A stretch of 64,000 nt of DNA, taken from positions 189,782-253,781 of the forward strand of contig CAJTOO010000001.1 in NCBI GenBank assembly GCA_910577735.1, in the 5' to 3' direction. This document shows, piece by piece, positions 27,858 to 36,711 of this stretch (position 1 is its first letter; every line of letters begins with the position of its first letter). The position numbers and the translations under genes were made by a program. This DNA comes from an uncultured Lachnospiraceae bacterium. Its GTDB lineage: Bacteria; Bacillota; Clostridia; Lachnospirales; Lachnospiraceae. The notes under the pieces are model-generated. The model saw only the letters and a program-made list of their open reading frames with translations, had not been told where the DNA came from and made no database searches.

Positions 27858-27886
27858 TTGTCATCCATGGGAGAATCAGCTAAAAT
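27858..27886 (+). promoter_or_regulatory. Promoter of the three-gene DUF4869/P-loop cluster
   Basis: TTGTCA (27858-27863), 17-bp spacer, TAAAAT (27881-27886). The expected start of transcription (about 27893) falls after the upstream in-frame ATG at 27887, which supports GTG 27926 as the real start of the first gene. Confidence 0.55.
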
Positions 27887-27925
27887 GTGTATGTGGAAAT
27901 GTTATATACAGAAAGGCGGGTAATC

Positions 27926-28642
27926 GTGGCATCTAAAATATTTCTATGGATAGAAGATCGTAAAGGTAAAGCTGGATATGTATTTTGGAAAAGCTTTGTA
28001 AAACAACTCTGCCCGGAAGTCATTGTTGAAAGTAAAGAGAATAATAGCGAATTAGTTAATGCCGTAAATAACATAGATAATTCAGATAATAAATATATCA
28101 TTTTTTTTGACTATTCTTTCGATAATCCACAAGTGCTATTAGAACATAAACGATTAAAAAAGTATGCAGATGAAAAAAAGAATGTTTTTTTATTGGAAAT
28201 TATTTGTTTTGAGTATTTATTATTAGAGTTTAAAGATTTAATTAAATGGATATATGCACCAGAAGATGAATTTTTAATAAAAAGAGTTATGGCGATAAAT
28301 GCGAGGGAAAAACTGGTAGAAACTATTAGGAACGGGAATACTTATTACAAAAGCATCCGGGAAATTATGGAATATGATGAACACATAAAAGAGCACAACG
28401 TAGAACAGTTGGCGGGGAGACTGCTCTTTGATCTGACTCGAAATACAGGATTTGAAGTTACAAAGGCAACCATTGGGGATTGTTGGGTAAAGTCTTGCTG
28501 CGAGTGGGAAAAAAGGCAGGAAAATGATATCTGTGGGTTGGACCATAATAGACTATTACTATTTGATAAAATGAAAAAAATATATGAGGAAACATCTTTA
28601 AGAGAGCAGTTTTCAAAAGTTGGAACGGAGGTGTCAATGTGA
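27926..28642 (+). CDS. Unknown protein with TOPRIM-like hints, first of a three-gene cluster
   Basis: About 238 residues, not recognised. The beginning (SKIFLWIEDRKGKAGYVFWKSFV), a strand ending in acidic residues (YIIFFDYSFDN) and a later IICFEYLLLEF segment follow the general order of TOPRIM/RloB-type effectors, but this is a weak resemblance. The C-terminal 100 residues are mostly helical with conserved-looking Cys (CWVKSCCEWE). I chose GTG 27926 because GAAAGGCGG lies upstream and the promoter excludes ATG 27887. The stop overlaps the next start by 4 bp. The low-GC composition differs from the downstream PanE and antiporter genes. Confidence 0.6.
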   Translation: MASKIFLWIEDRKGKAGYVFWKSFVKQLCPEVIVESKENNSELVNAVNNIDNSDNKYIIFFDYSFDNPQVLLEHKRLKKYADEKKNVFLLEIICFEYLLLEFKDLIKWIYAPEDEFLIKRVMAINAREKLVETIRNGNTYYKSIREIMEYDEHIKEHNVEQLAGRLLFDLTRNTGFEVTKATIGDCWVKSCCEWEKRQENDICGLDHNRLLLFDKMKKIYEETSLREQFSKVGTEVSM

Positions 28643-29082
28643 TTACCATTTATAAAGAAAAAAAAGACATACCTGCAAATAAAGAATATATTGAATGGAA
28701 TGATATTTTTTTTAACCAGCATACGGCATCTAAGATGGATGAAAGAGCAAGCCAGATTATCAAGGAAATTGATTGTGCAGAACATATTAGTAAATATAAG
28801 ATTCAATCTAGATTTGAAGAAACAGTTTTAGACATAGACAGGCTTTCTGCAGGTTGCAAAACAGTATTAAATGTGATGTATAATCCAGATAAAGTGTTTT
28901 GCATGAAGGAATGTGGAAGTAACGCACTAGAGATTTTATATTCTTTGCCAAAAGGTCTTGTTTATAGTGATTATGCGCTGATTCCTTTTAATATGAAAGA
29001 AGTCAGGATTCAATCACAAAACACAGACAGAGTAATTGATAGCTATGAAGAATTAAAAAGGTGGTGGTGCAATGAAGAGTAG
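28639..29082 (+). CDS. DUF4869-like small protein
   Basis: 147 residues. The opening MITIYKEKKDIP, EYIEWNDIFFN and the closing IDSYEELKRWW resemble DUF4869-type proteins of Clostridia, from memory and without a search. No catalytic motif, membrane segment or signal is visible. It starts at GTG 28639, overlapping the previous stop (GTGA), with GGAGG just upstream, so translation is coupled. The strict linkage with a TOPRIM-like and a P-loop protein suggests the three act together. Function is unknown. Confidence 0.65.
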   Translation: MITIYKEKKDIPANKEYIEWNDIFFNQHTASKMDERASQIIKEIDCAEHISKYKIQSRFEETVLDIDRLSAGCKTVLNVMYNPDKVFCMKECGSNALEILYSLPKGLVYSDYALIPFNMKEVRIQSQNTDRVIDSYEELKRWWCNEE

Positions 29083-29500
29083 TCCTGTTGTAATGAATCA
29101 TTTCACAACGGTTCATACTTCTTTCTTGATAGACTTTACGTTTACAAATAATATTACCATTTTGACTGGGGATTCTGGAACTGGCAAGACAGCAGCGTTT
29201 TCGTTTATAAAGGAGCGCATGGCAATTGATTGGGATATTCTCTGTTTAAACTATCTTGATAACCAGAGTTGTATTAAAAATCTACTCAGTCAGGTAAAAA
29301 GTAAATTAATTGTCATTGATAATGCAGATATATTGTTGGACGATGATACCAGAAAGTATATCTCACTTGATGATAAGAATCAGTATCTGATTATAGGAAG
29401 AAATCCCAGAAACTTGTTTACATCAAAAGATAATTTATTTGAATTGGCGAGTGAGAAAGTTGGAGAACAAACAAAATTTACAATTAAACCTTATCTATAA
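29072..29500 (+). CDS. Small P-loop NTPase
   Basis: 142 residues. Walker A is GDSGTGKT, and the Walker B-like strand is SKLIVIDNADILLD. It begins with a strand-rich segment (TSFLIDFTFTNNITILTG), as in ABC/AAA ATPases, but is too short for a full AAA+ module. It has no signature or arginine-finger region that I can identify. ATG 29072 lies inside the previous gene (11-bp overlap). It is the third gene of the cluster, and PanE follows 18 bp later. It may be an ATPase switch for the neighbouring proteins; this is inference. Confidence 0.7.
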   Translation: MKSSPVVMNHFTTVHTSFLIDFTFTNNITILTGDSGTGKTAAFSFIKERMAIDWDILCLNYLDNQSCIKNLLSQVKSKLIVIDNADILLDDDTRKYISLDDKNQYLIIGRNPRNLFTSKDNLFELASEKVGEQTKFTIKPYL

Positions 29501-29518
29501 ATACAAAAGGATCAGCTT

Positions 29519-30439
29519 ATGAAATATTTAATTATTGGTGCAGGCGGTACAGGCGGCAGTATCGGCGCTTATATGACGGAAGCAGAAAAAGATGTGACAC
29601 TCATTGCCAGAGGCATGCATTTGAAAAAGATGCAGGATGAAGGTCTTAAAATGGATACCACTCGGAAAGGAAATTATACCGTATCCCCCATAAAGTCTAC
29701 GGATATGGAGCATTATAACGAATGCCCGGATATCATCTTTGTGTGTGTAAAAGGCTATTCTCTGAAAGAAGTCGTTCCGTTTATCAGACATGTGGCTGAT
29801 AAGAATACGATTGTAATTCCTATTCTCAATATCTATGGAACCGGCAGCCGATTACAGGAAGAGCTTCCTCATCTGCTCGTGACGGACGGGTGTATTTATG
29901 TGGCGGCAGAAATCAAAGAGCCGGGAACCATCTGGCAGAATGGAGATATCTTCCGCATCGTATACGGCGTGAGAGAAAAGAAAGAACTAAGGCCGGAACT
30001 ATTAGAAGTGGCAAAAGATTTGCGGGAAAGCGGGATTGAGGGAATCCTGTCTGACAATATCAGGCGGGATGCTTTGCAGAAATTTGCCTATGTATCTCCA
30101 ATGGCTGCCTGCGGTCTTTATTATCATGTGTCTGCAGGTGAAGTGCAGATTACCGGAGAGCCCAGGGATACGTTTGTGAAACTGATGAAAGAAGTGGATG
30201 CATTGGCGGTAGCCATGGGGATTCCTTTCCTGGCAGACATTGTGACTACCAATCTGCAAATTTTGGACACTTTAAATCCTACAGCCAGCACATCCATGCA
30301 GCGCGATATTTATGCAGGCAAGCCTTCTGAGATTGACGGACTGATTTATGAGGTGGTGCGGATGGGCAGGAAGTACGGCGTACCCACACCCACTTATGAG
30401 ATGGTGGAGAAAAAGGCGCGGGAAGATGGGCTGCAATAG
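29519..30439 (+). CDS. panE: 2-dehydropantoate 2-reductase (ketopantoate reductase family)
   Basis: 306 residues. The N-terminal NADPH-binding motif is GAGGTGGSIGAY, with FVCVKGYSL following, and the conserved Lys/Glu-containing helical C-domain (RRDALQKFAYVSPMAACGLY; PSEIDGLIYEVVRMGRKYGVPTP) is typical of the PanE/ApbA family. It reduces ketopantoate to pantoate in coenzyme A synthesis, although many paralogues act on other 2-keto acids. AAAGGA precedes the ATG. No panB or panC is nearby, so the pantothenate role is not supported by context. Confidence 0.85.
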   Translation: MKYLIIGAGGTGGSIGAYMTEAEKDVTLIARGMHLKKMQDEGLKMDTTRKGNYTVSPIKSTDMEHYNECPDIIFVCVKGYSLKEVVPFIRHVADKNTIVIPILNIYGTGSRLQEELPHLLVTDGCIYVAAEIKEPGTIWQNGDIFRIVYGVREKKELRPELLEVAKDLRESGIEGILSDNIRRDALQKFAYVSPMAACGLYYHVSAGEVQITGEPRDTFVKLMKEVDALAVAMGIPFLADIVTTNLQILDTLNPTASTSMQRDIYAGKPSEIDGLIYEVVRMGRKYGVPTPTYEMVEKKAREDGLQ

Positions 30440-30463
30440 AATCTGCTGAGGAAGAGGTGAGTC

Positions 30464-30491
30464 TTGACAAAATTCAGCAAAACGGTATAAA
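30464..30491 (+). promoter_or_regulatory. Promoter of the small acidic protein gene
   Basis: TTGACA (30464-30469), 16-bp spacer, TATAAA (30486-30491), 36 bp before ATG 30528. Confidence 0.6.
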
Positions 30492-30527
30492 AATAGTGCA
30501 GGAATCAGCGCAGAAATGAGGAAAACA

Positions 30528-30731
30528 ATGACAGAAAAGAAATTTAAAGAAAAGTATCTGGCAGGTGAGATTGCATTTGAGGAGATTGACGATTACAGTC
30601 AGGATTGGGGATTTGGTGAAGAGCCAGTGACTCTGCGGGAGTATCTTGGACTCAATGAGGAGGAAGAGGACGCATGGGTGAGTGTGGGGGATGAGGCACT
30701 CAAGGAACTTTTAGATCGACAGAAAAATTAG
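30528..30731 (+). CDS. Small acidic protein of unknown function
   Basis: 67 residues, strongly acidic in the C-terminal half (LNEEEEDAWVSVGDEALKELLDRQ). It has no membrane segment or known motif. ATG 30528 is preferred because GAGG lies 6 nt upstream; an in-frame ATG at 30516 overlaps that site. It has its own consensus-like promoter and ends just before the antiporter promoter. Such short DUF-type proteins are frequent beside mobile or toxin-antitoxin loci, but no partner is visible here. Confidence 0.65.
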   Translation: MTEKKFKEKYLAGEIAFEEIDDYSQDWGFGEEPVTLREYLGLNEEEEDAWVSVGDEALKELLDRQKN

Positions 30732-30746
30732 AGCTTTCAAAGCTTC

Positions 30747-30775
30747 TTGACACATCTACAAATTGGGTCCATAAT
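30747..30775 (+). promoter_or_regulatory. Promoter of the Mrp/Mbh-type antiporter operon
   Basis: TTGACA (30747-30752), 17-bp spacer, CATAAT (30770-30775), 60 bp before the first gene. Spacing and -35 are at consensus. Confidence 0.7.
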
Positions 30776-30835
30776 AGCTACTGTTATTCATACCTCTTTT
30801 ATATTTAAGAAGAAACTTTTTCGGAGGAAGCTAAA

Positions 30836-31300
30836 ATGTTTTTACTTTTTTTTCTTGTATGGGCTATTTTTAACGGACAGTTTACTCTCGAAATCGCTCT
30901 CTTTGGCATTGTAATTGCAGGGACAATGTACTGGTTTATCTGCCGTTTTTTGAATTACAAGCCTGGCTATGATTTTTTTTTATGTAAAAAAACACCTCTT
31001 TTGATTCACTATCTAATCATTCTCATCATTGAAATCTTAAAAGCAAACGGCGCTGTCTTCAAAATGATATACAGCGCAAAATATGAACCCGAGCCAGCCA
31101 TCGTTCATTTTAAGACGAACTTACAGACTAATTTTGCGCGGGTGCTTCTTGCCAATTCCATCACTTTGACGCCAGGGACTATCACTGTCTCCCTGGAAGA
31201 TGACATATACACAGTACATTGTCTTGACAAAGAACTGGCCAAAGACATAGATTCTTCAATTTTTGTAAAACTTCTGGAAAGAATAGAGAGGAAGGACTGA
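30836..31300 (+). CDS. mnhE: Mrp-type antiporter subunit E
   Basis: 154 residues. Two or three membrane helices in the first 70 residues are followed by a soluble part with the family motif ILIIEILKANGAVFKMIY and the later PGTITVSLEDDIYTVHCLD. It is the first gene of the operon, with GGAGGAAG before the ATG. In Mrp and Mbh complexes this subunit is part of the small membrane module needed for assembly and for sodium/proton exchange. Confidence 0.88.
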   Translation: MFLLFFLVWAIFNGQFTLEIALFGIVIAGTMYWFICRFLNYKPGYDFFLCKKTPLLIHYLIILIIEILKANGAVFKMIYSAKYEPEPAIVHFKTNLQTNFARVLLANSITLTPGTITVSLEDDIYTVHCLDKELAKDIDSSIFVKLLERIERKD

Positions 31301-31301
31301 T

Positions 31302-31637
31302 ATGGTATATCACACAATCTATATCACATTGCTGATTATATTGTCCTTTATGTTACTAGCCTGCATGATCCGCGCTGTCAAAGGACCCCGCATCGCGGAC
31401 AGGCTGATGGCCGTGAATATGATGGGTACCATGGTCATGGTCATGATTGCCGTTCTTGCACTGATGTTGAAAGAAGGATATCTGGTGGACATCTGTCTGA
31501 TTTATGCCATGATCAGCTTTCTGGCGGTGGTGGTTCTTTCCAAGGTATATATTGGTGTTTACGAGGAAAAACACCGCCAAAAGAAATCCCCTGATGAAGG
31601 CACCGTAAAGGAGGAGCTATCTGATGGAAATGTTTGA
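31302..31637 (+). CDS. mnhF: Mrp-type antiporter subunit F
   Basis: 111 residues with three membrane helices. RAVKGPRIADRLMAVNMMGTM is the signature loop of MrpF/MnhF, followed by LVDICLIYAMISFLAVVVLSKV. The stop overlaps the next gene's start by 14 bp. It forms part of the small-subunit core of the antiporter. Confidence 0.88.
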   Translation: MVYHTIYITLLIILSFMLLACMIRAVKGPRIADRLMAVNMMGTMVMVMIAVLALMLKEGYLVDICLIYAMISFLAVVVLSKVYIGVYEEKHRQKKSPDEGTVKEELSDGNV

Positions 31638-32019
31638 GTGGATGAAAATTATAATCGGCAGCGCTTTTTTACTCTGCGGTATCGTTATCTTTTTTACGGA
31701 ATTATTTGGTGTTTTCCATTTTAAGTACGTGCTCAACAGGATGCATGCCGCCGCCATGGGCGATACGTTGGGAATCACTTCCTGCCTGATCGGGCTGATG
31801 ATCTTTTCCGGTTTTAACTACACCACCTTAAAGATTTTCCTGATCATTCTTTTCCTGTGGTTCGCTTCTCCGGTCTCTTCCCATGTGCTCTCAAGACTGG
31901 AAGCTGCCACCAATGAAGACTTATCTAAACACTGTGAGATCTACGAAGATCTCCGTATACTGGAACAGGAACTTTCTGACCGCGGCACAGCGAACGACGA
32001 AAAGGAGGAAACCATATGA
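31624..32019 (+). CDS. mnhG: Mrp-type antiporter subunit G
   Basis: 131 residues with three membrane helices. The segment GVFHFKYVLNRMHAAAMGDTLG is the typical MrpG motif. GGAGGAGC lies before the ATG, within the preceding gene. The C-terminal tail is charged and cytosolic. It overlaps the next start by 4 bp. Confidence 0.88.
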   Translation: MEMFEWMKIIIGSAFLLCGIVIFFTELFGVFHFKYVLNRMHAAAMGDTLGITSCLIGLMIFSGFNYTTLKIFLIILFLWFASPVSSHVLSRLEAATNEDLSKHCEIYEDLRILEQELSDRGTANDEKEETI

Positions 32020-32321
32020 CAGCTTTTCAAATGATTCTGATGGGGCTGTTGATCATCTGTGCAATCTCCGTCAGTTTTTCCAGGAATCTTTTAAATTCCG
32101 TGCTGATTTATATGTCATTTAGTCTGGTCATGTCCTTATTGTGGATCTGCCTGGAGTCCCCGGATCTTGCCATCACAGAAGCAGCGGTAGGCGCAGGCAT
32201 TACCAGTGTACTGTTCTTTGTGACATTGAAAAAAATACATGCCATCAATGTTGCCGGCAAAGAGCAGGAGAAAGACCCCTCTGCGAAAGAAGCTTTGCGA
32301 AAGCAAGAAACTGGTGAATAA
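32016..32321 (+). CDS. MbhD/DUF4040-type antiporter subunit
   Basis: 101 residues with three membrane helices. SLVMSLLWICLESPDLAITEAAVGAGI is the conserved core of the DUF4040/MbhD domain, which in classical Mrp systems is fused into MrpA but in Mbh-type complexes is a separate subunit. The acidic and Glu residues in this segment lie on the ion pathway in related complexes. The separate gene shows that this operon follows the Mbh-like order. Confidence 0.85.
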   Translation: MTAFQMILMGLLIICAISVSFSRNLLNSVLIYMSFSLVMSLLWICLESPDLAITEAAVGAGITSVLFFVTLKKIHAINVAGKEQEKDPSAKEALRKQETGE

Positions 32322-32338
32322 ATTCTCCGAAGAACCGT

Positions 32339-33343
32339 TTGTTTTTTGGAATGGAGGAAAAGATGAGTAAGAAAAAATCCGCCGAAGAATATCATAAAAC
32401 ATTTGCCTTTCACTTTTTCAGGTGGCTTAAGGGCGAAAAGGATCCATACCTTGGAAATGTGGAGATGCAGCCGCAGAAAGAATATGTCACGGATTCGGAA
32501 CTGCTGCTTCGCCAGGAAAAGGAGCATGATGCCATCCTTGATAAAGTCTATGACATGGAACACAATGTGGAATTAAAGCTTTTTCACCGGCTGTATCAGG
32601 TCACCAGCATCCTCTTTTGCCTGTTTTTGATGGCACTGCTTTTCGTGACCATTTCCTATCTGCCTGCCACCGGCGCCGTGGAAAAGCCTGTGAATAATGA
32701 AGTGGCAGCACGCTATATCGAAAGCGGTCTGACAGAGACCGGTGCCGTGAATATCGTGGCCGGCATGATCTTAGATTACAGAGCTTTTGATACGCTGGGC
32801 GAATCCCATGTTCTCTTTGTGGCTACGATTACCGTTCTGATCATGCTTCGTCTGGACAAGAACAAGAAAGGGGAACCTAATCCCCTGACGAAAGAGATGG
32901 CCCCCAATGATCGTATCTATGAGCCAAAGAACGATACCATCTTACAATTGGTGGCAACTTTCCTTGTCCCAATCATTATCATTTTCGGTATTTATATCAT
33001 CTTGAACGGACATCTTGGTCCCGGCGGCGGCTTCTCAGGCGGCGCCGTCATCGGTGCCGGGCTGATATTGTATTTAAATGCTTTTGGTTTTCAGAAGACG
33101 GAGCGGTTCTTTACGGAGAAAACCTATAAATGGATCTGTTTCTTTTCCCTCTCGTTCTACTGTCTGGCCAAAAGTTACTCCTTTTTTACAGGCGCCAATC
33201 ACCTGCACAGCATAATCCCCAAAGGCACGCCCGGCGCGATTCTCTCCGGCGGTCTGATCCTGCCTTTGAATATTGCCGTGGGACTGGTGGTGGCCTGTAC
33301 GATGTATGCATTTTATGCCATGTTCCGCAAAGGAGGATTTTAA
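32339..33343 (+). CDS. mnhB: MbhE-MnhB fusion-like antiporter subunit
   Basis: 334 residues. About 90 soluble residues come first, then a membrane segment (ILFCLFLMALLFVTISYLPATG) and NIVAGMILDYRAFDTLGESHVLFVATITVLIML, the MbhE/MrpA C-terminal-like portion. The MnhB domain follows (LVATFLVPIIIIFGIYIILNGHLGPGGGFSGGAVIGAGLIL). The fusion of both parts in one chain and the long N-terminal extension are notable. GGAGGAAAAG precedes the start; ATG 32339 or ATG 32363 could be used, and the latter has the better ribosome site. Confidence 0.8.
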   Translation: MFFGMEEKMSKKKSAEEYHKTFAFHFFRWLKGEKDPYLGNVEMQPQKEYVTDSELLLRQEKEHDAILDKVYDMEHNVELKLFHRLYQVTSILFCLFLMALLFVTISYLPATGAVEKPVNNEVAARYIESGLTETGAVNIVAGMILDYRAFDTLGESHVLFVATITVLIMLRLDKNKKGEPNPLTKEMAPNDRIYEPKNDTILQLVATFLVPIIIIFGIYIILNGHLGPGGGFSGGAVIGAGLILYLNAFGFQKTERFFTEKTYKWICFFSLSFYCLAKSYSFFTGANHLHSIIPKGTPGAILSGGLILPLNIAVGLVVACTMYAFYAMFRKGGF

Positions 33344-33344
33344 G

Positions 33345-33719
33345 ATGGGCCCGAATCTTTTACTGAATTATGGAGAGGCTGTAGCTGCAATTCTATTCTG
33401 TATCGGTTTCACCAATCTCCTTCTGCAGACTAATTTAATTAAAAAGATAATCGGTTTAAATATAATGGACAGCGCAATCTACTTTTTTCTTGCCCAAAAG
33501 GGTTATATCGCCGGACGCACGGCACCCATCGTTACCGACGGTGTGACCAGTGTGGAGGCCTATATCAATCCAATCCCCAGCGGTCTGGTTCTGACCGGTA
33601 TCGTGGTTTCCGTATCCGTGACGGCACTCATGTTATCCCTGACCATACGTCTTTATATCAGATACCATTCCCTGGATCTGGATGAGATTGCCGCACAGTT
33701 GAAAAGGGAGGGAAGGTAG
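33345..33719 (+). CDS. mnhC: Mrp-type antiporter subunit C (NuoK-like)
   Basis: About 124 residues with three membrane helices. GLNIMDSAIYFFLAQKGY and DPIPSGL-like NPIPSGLVLTGIVVSVSVTALML are the hallmarks of MrpC/NuoK. ATG 33345 has AGGAGG upstream and directly follows the MnhB stop; earlier in-frame starts lie inside MnhB. It ends immediately before the next ATG. Confidence 0.85.
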   Translation: MGPNLLLNYGEAVAAILFCIGFTNLLLQTNLIKKIIGLNIMDSAIYFFLAQKGYIAGRTAPIVTDGVTSVEAYINPIPSGLVLTGIVVSVSVTALMLSLTIRLYIRYHSLDLDEIAAQLKREGR

Positions 33720-35213
33720 ATGGATTTTGTCTGTAATTTCCCCTTTTTCTCTATCCTGTTAAGCCTCTTTTCGGGAACCATATGTTCCATCCTTCCCGGG
33801 AAGGCCGCTAAAGTGGTCAACCGCCTGGTCCTGATAGCAGTGGGCACAATGTCCGGAATATTGCTTTTGTATCTGCTTGGCACAGGCGAGAGCTTTGTCT
33901 ATTGGATGGGACATTTCCCCGCTCCCTGGGGCAATGAAATCAGAGCCGGTGTCCTGGAAGCCGGCATGGCGTTGTTTTTCTGTATTATCATGTATTTATC
34001 CATGGCCGGCGGCGCACATAAGCTGTTTGATGAGGTGGAGGAGAGCAAACACAACCTGTATTATATCCTTATCAATCTGCTCTTAAGTTCTCTGCTGGCA
34101 CTGGTCTATACCAACGACATGTTCACAGCCTATGTGTTCGTGGAGATCAATACCATCTCCGCCTGCGGTCTGATCATGATCCGGCAGGTAGGGCGGACCA
34201 TCGAAGCCGCTGTGCGTTATATGATCATGAGCCTTCTGGGCTCAGGACTTTTATTGTTTGGTCTGTGTATCATGTACGACCTGACCGGTCATCTTCTGAT
34301 GAGTAATATCAAAGAGTCTGTGGCCCTCCTGATGCAAAACGGCGACTACCAGATTCCCCTGATTGTCTCTGTGGCTTTGATGTGTATCGGTCTGTGTATC
34401 AAAAGCGCCCTGTTTCCTTTTCATGCCTGGCTGCCGGACGCCTATGGATACTCTACGGTATCCTCGGCGGCAATCTTATCTAGTCTGGTATCCAAGGGTT
34501 ATATTTTCCTGCTGATCAAGATGATTTACCGTGTGATCGGCTTTGATATCTTTAATAACACCCGGATCATTGATGTGCTGTTTGTCTTTGGGTTAATGGG
34601 TATGATTTTTGGCTCCTTAAGCGCTATCAAAGAAAACGATATCCGCCGGATGATCGCTTTCTCTTCGGTGGCACAGATTGGCTATATTTACATGGGTTTT
34701 GGCATGGGCACGCAGGCCGGTATGGTGGCCAGTGTCTTTCATATCCTCTCCCATGCCGCCACCAAGTCCCTGCTGTTCATTGCAGCCATCGGTCTGACAG
34801 AAGTATCCGGAGGAAGCCGGAAGTTTATTGACCTGACCGGCTCCGGCTATCGTAATAAGTGGTCAGGCGTAGCCTTTACCGCCGGTTCACTGTCCATGGT
34901 GGGTGTACCGCTGTTTTCCGGCTTTATCAGCAAACTGCTGTTTGCCCAGGCTGCCGTACAGGTGGAAGGCAAAATGCTGGCAGCCCTGATTGTCTTAGGC
35001 ATCAGTACTGTCTTAAATGCTGTTTATTTCATGAAGACAGTGATCCGCATCTATGCCACAACAGAGGATGCTCCCTATCCTTGTATGACCTTCAAGGACA
35101 TGAAACCTTACGCTGTGGTACTGGTATTTTTCATAATCGTAAATGTAATTCTTGGCGTCAGTTCCCAGCCGATTGTGAATATGATCGAGCAGGGGCTTGC
35201 CATGTTCGCATAG
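33720..35213 (+). CDS. mnhD: Mrp/Mbh antiporter large subunit, MnhD-like 1
   Basis: 497 residues and about 14 membrane helices. The TM5 glutamate is in YVFVEINTISACGL. The lysine motif is CIKSALFPFHAWLPDAY followed by SSAAILSSLVSKGY. These match the proton-channel residues of NuoL/M/N-like subunits. It is closest to MrpD by layout. It begins one base after the MnhC stop. Confidence 0.85.
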   Translation: MDFVCNFPFFSILLSLFSGTICSILPGKAAKVVNRLVLIAVGTMSGILLLYLLGTGESFVYWMGHFPAPWGNEIRAGVLEAGMALFFCIIMYLSMAGGAHKLFDEVEESKHNLYYILINLLLSSLLALVYTNDMFTAYVFVEINTISACGLIMIRQVGRTIEAAVRYMIMSLLGSGLLLFGLCIMYDLTGHLLMSNIKESVALLMQNGDYQIPLIVSVALMCIGLCIKSALFPFHAWLPDAYGYSTVSSAAILSSLVSKGYIFLLIKMIYRVIGFDIFNNTRIIDVLFVFGLMGMIFGSLSAIKENDIRRMIAFSSVAQIGYIYMGFGMGTQAGMVASVFHILSHAATKSLLFIAAIGLTEVSGGSRKFIDLTGSGYRNKWSGVAFTAGSLSMVGVPLFSGFISKLLFAQAAVQVEGKMLAALIVLGISTVLNAVYFMKTVIRIYATTEDAPYPCMTFKDMKPYAVVLVFFIIVNVILGVSSQPIVNMIEQGLAMFA

Positions 35214-35225
35214 GAAGGTGATGAC

Positions 35226-36695
35226 ATGTATTTGATACTTTTACCCATACTTTTTCCGATTCTGGCCGGATTCGCTATTCTGGTCTTCCCAAAAGAACCG
35301 GACCGGAGACTGCTCACTGCAACAGCGGGTACCTGCCTCGTCATCACAGGTGCATTGGTTCTTTGCACACTGCTTTCAGCCAGCCAGGAACTTATGCTGT
35401 TTCACCTGACGGAAACACTGCCCATATATTTTAAAATAGATGAAACAGGCATCACCTTTTCTTTCCTGACAGTCATTGTTTTTATCTGTGCAGGCTTTTT
35501 TTCTTTCGCATACATGAAACATGAGCAGAATGAGAAGCGCTACTATGGCTTTTATCTGATGGCATTCGGCGTGTTAAATGCCCTCTGCTTTGCCGGAAAT
35601 CTGATCACCTTTTATCTTTTCTTTGAATTATTAACGCTGTCCTCTTTTCCTCTGGTACTGCATACCGGCAGTAAGGAGGCAATCATGGCTGGATTAAAAT
35701 ATTTATTTTACTCTCTGTGCGGTGCGTATGCCTCCCTGTTTGGTATCTATTTCCTCTACCATAACTGTGATACCCTGACTTTTACGGCAGGCGGCGTTTT
35801 AAAGGCTTCTGCCGCTTCCGCGGAAGGCCGTTTCTTCTTGCTGATCGCTTTTGTGATGATTCTGGGCTTCGGTGTGAAAGCCGGTATGGTGCCCATGCAC
35901 GCCTGGCTCCCCACTGCCCATCCGGTTGCACCGGCGCCGGCCTCCGCAACCCTTTCGGCGGTGATTGTAAAAGCCGGCGTACTGGCTTTAATCCGGGTGG
36001 TTTATTATATCATCGGCCCGGACTTTCTAAGAGGAAGCTGGGTACAGACCGCATGGCTGACTCTTTCACTCACCACTGTTTTCCTGGGCTCCATGCTGGC
36101 TTACCGAGAACCTGTACTGAAGAAACGGCTGGCATACTCCACCGTAAGTCAGCTTTCCTATATTCTCTTTGGCCTTGCAGTCATGAATAAAGAGGCATTT
36201 ACAGGCGGGCTCTTACACGTACTGGCCCACGGCTTTATCAAGGGCACTCTTTTTCTGATTGCCGGCGCGATCATCTATACCACAGGCAAAACCAGGGTAG
36301 ATGAATTACGCGGCATCGGCAAGGAAATGCCCCTTACCATGTGGTGCTATACCATTGTATCCCTGGGATTAATCGGTATTCCGCCCACAGGAGGTTTTAT
36401 CAGCAAATGGTATCTGGCCACAGGCGGACTTGCCGGCGATATCGGTATCTTCCGCTATCTGGGTCCGGCGATTCTGCTGCTCAGTGCACTGCTTACCGCC
36501 GGCTATCTTCTGCCGCTTACGATTCAGGGATTTTTCCCCGGGGCCGATTACGACTATACATCGTTGCACAGACAGGAGCCCTGTCATTTGATGACAATAC
36601 CAATCGTATTACTGACAGTATTGTCAGTTTTAATCGGTCTGTTTCCCAATATTGTTGTTGCTTACCTGACGAATTTCGTCAGTACTCTGTTGTAA
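35226..36695 (+). CDS. Mrp/Mbh antiporter large subunit, MnhD-like 2
   Basis: 489 residues with about 14 membrane helices. The key glutamate is in FFELLTLSSFPLV, the lysines are in GFGVKAGMVPMHAWLPTAHP and LSAVIVKAGVL, and a Lys/His region follows near GFIKGTLFL. It is a second proton-channel type subunit in the operon, 12 bp after the first, with GGAAGG before the ATG. Confidence 0.85.
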   Translation: MYLILLPILFPILAGFAILVFPKEPDRRLLTATAGTCLVITGALVLCTLLSASQELMLFHLTETLPIYFKIDETGITFSFLTVIVFICAGFFSFAYMKHEQNEKRYYGFYLMAFGVLNALCFAGNLITFYLFFELLTLSSFPLVLHTGSKEAIMAGLKYLFYSLCGAYASLFGIYFLYHNCDTLTFTAGGVLKASAASAEGRFFLLIAFVMILGFGVKAGMVPMHAWLPTAHPVAPAPASATLSAVIVKAGVLALIRVVYYIIGPDFLRGSWVQTAWLTLSLTTVFLGSMLAYREPVLKKRLAYSTVSQLSYILFGLAVMNKEAFTGGLLHVLAHGFIKGTLFLIAGAIIYTTGKTRVDELRGIGKEMPLTMWCYTIVSLGLIGIPPTGGFISKWYLATGGLAGDIGIFRYLGPAILLLSALLTAGYLLPLTIQGFFPGADYDYTSLHRQEPCHLMTIPIVLLTVLSVLIGLFPNIVVAYLTNFVSTLL

Positions 36696-36711
36696 GAAAG
36701 GAGAAGCCGCT

